A program made the translations under genes and the position numbers. DNA of 64,000 nt, taken from NCBI GenBank assembly GCA_949775045.1, contig OX459105.1, positions 15,524,227 through 15,588,226 on the forward strand, read 5' to 3'. A model generated the notes under the pieces. That model ran no database searches, was not told the DNA's origin, and was given only the letters and a program-made list of their open reading frames with translations. Shown here piece after piece: positions 61,247 to 64,000 of the stretch (positions are counted from its first letter, which is position 1; every line of letters starts with the position of its first letter). The stretch is from Metridium senile. Its lineage: Eukaryota; Cnidaria; Anthozoa; Actiniaria; Metridiidae.

Positions 61247-63339
61247 CTACAAAACAAATATGGTAACTGCAGGAGCGAAAAGAACAATGAAACCCTTCAG
61301 AGGAATAGCTTGGGAGCCTGCTGTTGGACCGTCTGGTTGCTTCGTTGTCTTTGGACCGCCTGGTTGCTTCGTTGTCTTTGGACCGCCTGGTTGCTTATTT
61401 GGAGGGGCAGCAGTTGGATCAACGTCGGTTCCACAGAAAGGATTATAATTTCCCAAATATAATTGTATCAATTCTTTGAACCAAGCAATGGATGAGTAGT
61501 CACATTTTGCTGTGATGACCTTCCTGACACAGTCCTTGGAAGCTTTATACTCACTGAAGAACAACAAATTCATGAATTATTTTAATAGATAGAATAAATA
61601 AATAAATAAATGAATAAATAAATAGTATATTTACAAATTAATAAATAAATAATGATTATCATTTCCCAATCATTATCGTATCATTATCACCATCACCATC
61701 ATTATCATAATCGTCACTGTTTACATAACTTTATCATCATCATTATCACCATCATTATCATCTTCATCATCATATCAGATTATCACCATCATCATTACTA
61801 TTATTATCTTAGTACCATCATTTTCACCATCATCACCATCGTGATCACCATCATTATCATCATCATCATCATCACAATCATTATCACCATCACTGCTTGT
61901 CATCATATCATCCACCTACCCACAGATTCCTGGATCAGCTCTATTAGATTTCCACATGGAAAATGTTTTGTTGGAGCAGCCGTTGATGTCCTTCGTATAC
62001 TGTTGTTCGGTAATATTACAAGGAAGAGTCATGCTTACTCCCATTGAGCCAGGGTATTGTATTCCAGCTTTGTCACACATCATCGGTTTTGTTATGTACC
62101 TCTTGAGCAAGTTCATAATTCTCGCATCACTCATAAAAGCATAAGCACAAACCTTGGCCTCTTTTGCAATACAATTTAGAAGAGTGGTCAGTTCGGTGCT
62201 GTAAAAGAGAGAATAATTCTTATTTCATGTTCAGTGTTATTCATTATACATTAGAAAATTGAAATTTCAACTGTTGTAAACAAATGAACAAAGAATCACA
62301 TGTTACTCCCTGTAGTGACAACTTGAGATGGAACGTATTAGCCTGCGTAGCAAGCATTTCTTTGGGTTGAACGGGAAAAGGTTGTTTTGGGATAGCTGTG
62401 TTACCGATGAGGCCGCGCGTAACCCAAGACGAGTGCAGCCCCCTTCCCCACCTTCGTATTTTTTGCACTCGTCTTAGGTTTCACGCGGCGATATCTGTAA
62501 CACAGCTATCCCAAAAATAATTTTATCCATTCCCCCAAAAAGAAACGCTTGCACGCAGGCTACGACTGTATCAACATTGCTTAAATTTATTGTTTGTTTT
62601 GAAAAGAATGAAAACGTTTGGAAAAATTGTATATGGTTGATCCGAGTTGATTTCGATGACATTGATCAAGATAAATTTAACATCATGTTACACGGGAAGC
62701 ATGTCAATCTGTTTGGAGGTGGAGCTTGTACATTAACTCGTAAAATCATTGGCTAAATTGATGTAAACCGGCTCCACCTCCAAACTGATTGGCGGTTCAA
62801 ATCAAATTGAAATTTACAATTTACTAGTCGCAACACAGGTAGCCCAACTGGCTATGCATTTGTATGATTTTTAGCAATATGACGAAATATTTAAAATGCA
62901 AAAAAATAAACATGTCTACCTGTGTGTTGTGTTTTTCTTTGCAATTTCTGTGAAGTTTCAGGCCATTTCCTTCAATATTGAGCCGTAAATCACTCAATAT
63001 TGAACTGAGGAAATGGCCTGAAACTTCACAGAAATTGCAAAGAAAAACACAACACACAGGTAGACATGTTTATTTTTATTGCATTTTAAATATTTCGTCA
63101 TATTGCTAAAAATCATACAAATGCATAGCTTGTGCTACCTGCGGTCGCAATGCAACGATTTTCGCTTTGGCGAAAGTTAGTTATTTTTTCCTATCACAAT
63201 TACCTGCAGTCAGATTTGGGGTTCTTTATCATAGCTTGGATAAACTTCGTGCTACATGGTCGCGCTAACAAGGTGAATTTAGTGAACGAACACTTGCCGA
63301 TAGGTTTAAGAGTCTGTGCTTGAGCACAACCAAAGATAA
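61247..63339 (-). CDS. 12-cysteine secreted/GPI-like protein D, exons 2-4 (exon 1 beyond the window)
   Basis: Closest to B. Exons 63204-63339, 61920-62198 and 61247-61553, with the same phases as A-C. Exon 2 starts with the end of the signal peptide (IFGCAQAQ) and ends IKNPKSDCR. Exon 3 is one codon longer than in A-C and ends NRADPGICG. Exon 4 has LGNYNPFC and a spacer with the hexapeptide-like repeat KQPGGPKTT twice, then PDGPTAGS and the tail GFIVLFAPAVTIFVL. All twelve cysteines are kept. By the pattern of A-C a first exon of 31-34 nt with ATG is expected to the right of 64000. Function unknown; presumed surface or secreted. Confidence 0.83.
61573..61912. repeat. AATA and ATC microsatellites in paralogue D intron 3
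   Basis: (AATA)n at 61586-61652, then (ATC)n to the exon 3 donor; the same arrangement as B intron 3. Confidence 0.85.
62338..62565. mobile_element. Foldback of the 'AGCCTGCGTAGCAAGC' type
   Basis: TAGCCTGCGTAGCAAGCATT at the left pairs with GCTTGCACGCAGGCTA at the right. GGGATAGCTGTGTTAC and ACTCGTCTT segments are also inverted. A diverged relative is at about 10920-11035 in MSH1 intron 8. Confidence 0.75.
62706..62797. mobile_element. Small foldback in paralogue D intron 2
   Basis: AATCTGTTTGGAGGTGGAGC at the left is inverted as GGCTCCACCTCCAAACTGATT at the right. Confidence 0.7.
62829..63152. mobile_element. Near-perfect foldback in paralogue D intron 2
   Basis: Arms of about 145 bp (CGCAACACAGGTAGC ... 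GCTACCTGCGGTCGC) are almost identical over TGTCTACCTGTGTGTTGTGT and TGAAGTTTCAGGCCATTTCC. Loop about 20 bp. It ends about 50 bp before exon 2. Confidence 0.88.
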
Positions 63340-63489
63340 CTGTAACACAATGGCCTCAAATTAACAAACTCTTATAATTCGCTGCAGTTTGTGTAAATCT
63401 ACCTAAAGTGAGCTCTTACCATGGCCTGGTGTACATGTTCTTTTGATACTTTAAAACTACGGTATCCCTAGCCTGATTAGAAGACTCTC

Positions 63490-64000
63490 GGGAATGTTGA
63501 AGGCCTGATCCTCAGGCTAAAACTACCCTAGAATCTCGGCAAAAACGAAGCGAAACAACTGCTTTCAAAATGGCACATTAGTTTTATACCGTAATGTGCA
63601 TGCTTTTTGGGCTTCAATTTGTTGTTAAAGCCACTCCCCCCTCCCCACTACACAATGTTGGCCTGTCAGTCATCAAGAAATCATGTTAACTGAAAACCAA
63701 CATTGCATGGAGGGGGAGGGGAGGATTATATCTAAAATGTATAGGTAAAGGTCAAAATAGAGAAAACTGTAAAATTGTCTCACTAGTTTTTGCCAAGATT
63801 AGCCTTTTTCATATCGAGCAAGGGACTGGAACCAAGTTTCTCAACATTAATTAAATTCAAAAATAAACCCATTCACACTAAAGAACAAATACAAATTAGT
63901 AAGAATTGAAAGTTTGAACACGTTTGTGCAAATTGCAACGAAATTATGGTATTTTATTTTTTTTCGAAAATACAAAGAATGCATGGTTTGGAAAGACGTT
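63490..64000. repeat. Two dispersed repeats in paralogue D intron 1, inverted to 45400-45690 and 42776-43065
   Basis: 63490-63800 carries the G/C-rich core and TTTCTTGATGACTGACAGGC in reverse complement. 63805-64000 carries GAGCAAGGGACTGGAACCAA and the following sequence in reverse complement. Both partners lie in or just upstream of paralogue B, in swapped order. Confidence 0.78.

Overview
The window is nuclear DNA from an animal: genes are split by GT-AG introns, and the introns are AT-rich and full of microsatellites, foldback elements and MITEs. A cnidarian, probably a hexacoral (anemone or coral), is the best guess. Two things suggest this: a nuclear MSH1 (mitochondrial MutS) gene, which bilaterians are reported to lack, and foldback repeats of the 'TAGCCTGCGTAGCAAGC' type that I associate with anthozoan genomes. 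The phylum is an inference, not something the sequence proves.

Layout. 1-4094: 5' part of POLR1A (RNA polymerase I largest subunit) on the minus strand, running off the left edge. 4095-4274: a 180-bp head-to-head promoter. 4275-12845: complete 11-exon MSH1 on the plus strand; the exons I placed sum to 858 codons with every splice phase matching. 12846-16059: repeats. 16060-21641: four-exon aquaporin on the minus strand, with a transposon in its last intron. 24339-25280: intronless cytosolic sulfotransferase, plus strand. 27300-29788: YWTD propeller plus EGF gene, plus strand, with its 5' end not found. 31110-64000: an array of four minus-strand paralogues (A, B, C, D) encoding small secreted proteins with 12 conserved cysteines and, in most, a hydrophobic GPI-like tail. 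All share one four-exon structure with the same intron phases. D lacks its first exon because of the window edge.

A young LTR retrotransposon (47785-54265, minus strand) has inserted in the last codons of paralogue C. Its 634-bp LTRs are almost identical and it is flanked by a 4-bp duplication. It carries gag, a protease reached through a probable -1 frameshift site, and a retrovirus-like envelope ORF. Reverse transcriptase, RNase H and integrase are missing apart from a stub, so it would need enzymes in trans.

The genes do not form one pathway. POLR1A and MSH1 are housekeeping genes (rRNA synthesis, organelle DNA maintenance) that share a promoter region. The 12-cysteine array looks like a locally expanding, fast-changing surface or secreted family: the spacers differ, there are threonine/proline repeats in C, an orphan inverted first exon, and tandem copies of the gene tails downstream of B, C and D. 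Much of the non-coding remainder is mobile-element debris, including tRNA-headed SINEs, several TA-flanked MITE families, a Harbinger-like MITE with TAA duplications, a GIY-YIG relic and hammerhead-ribozyme-like motifs. Exon coordinates were placed by eye from splice consensus, phase and homology.
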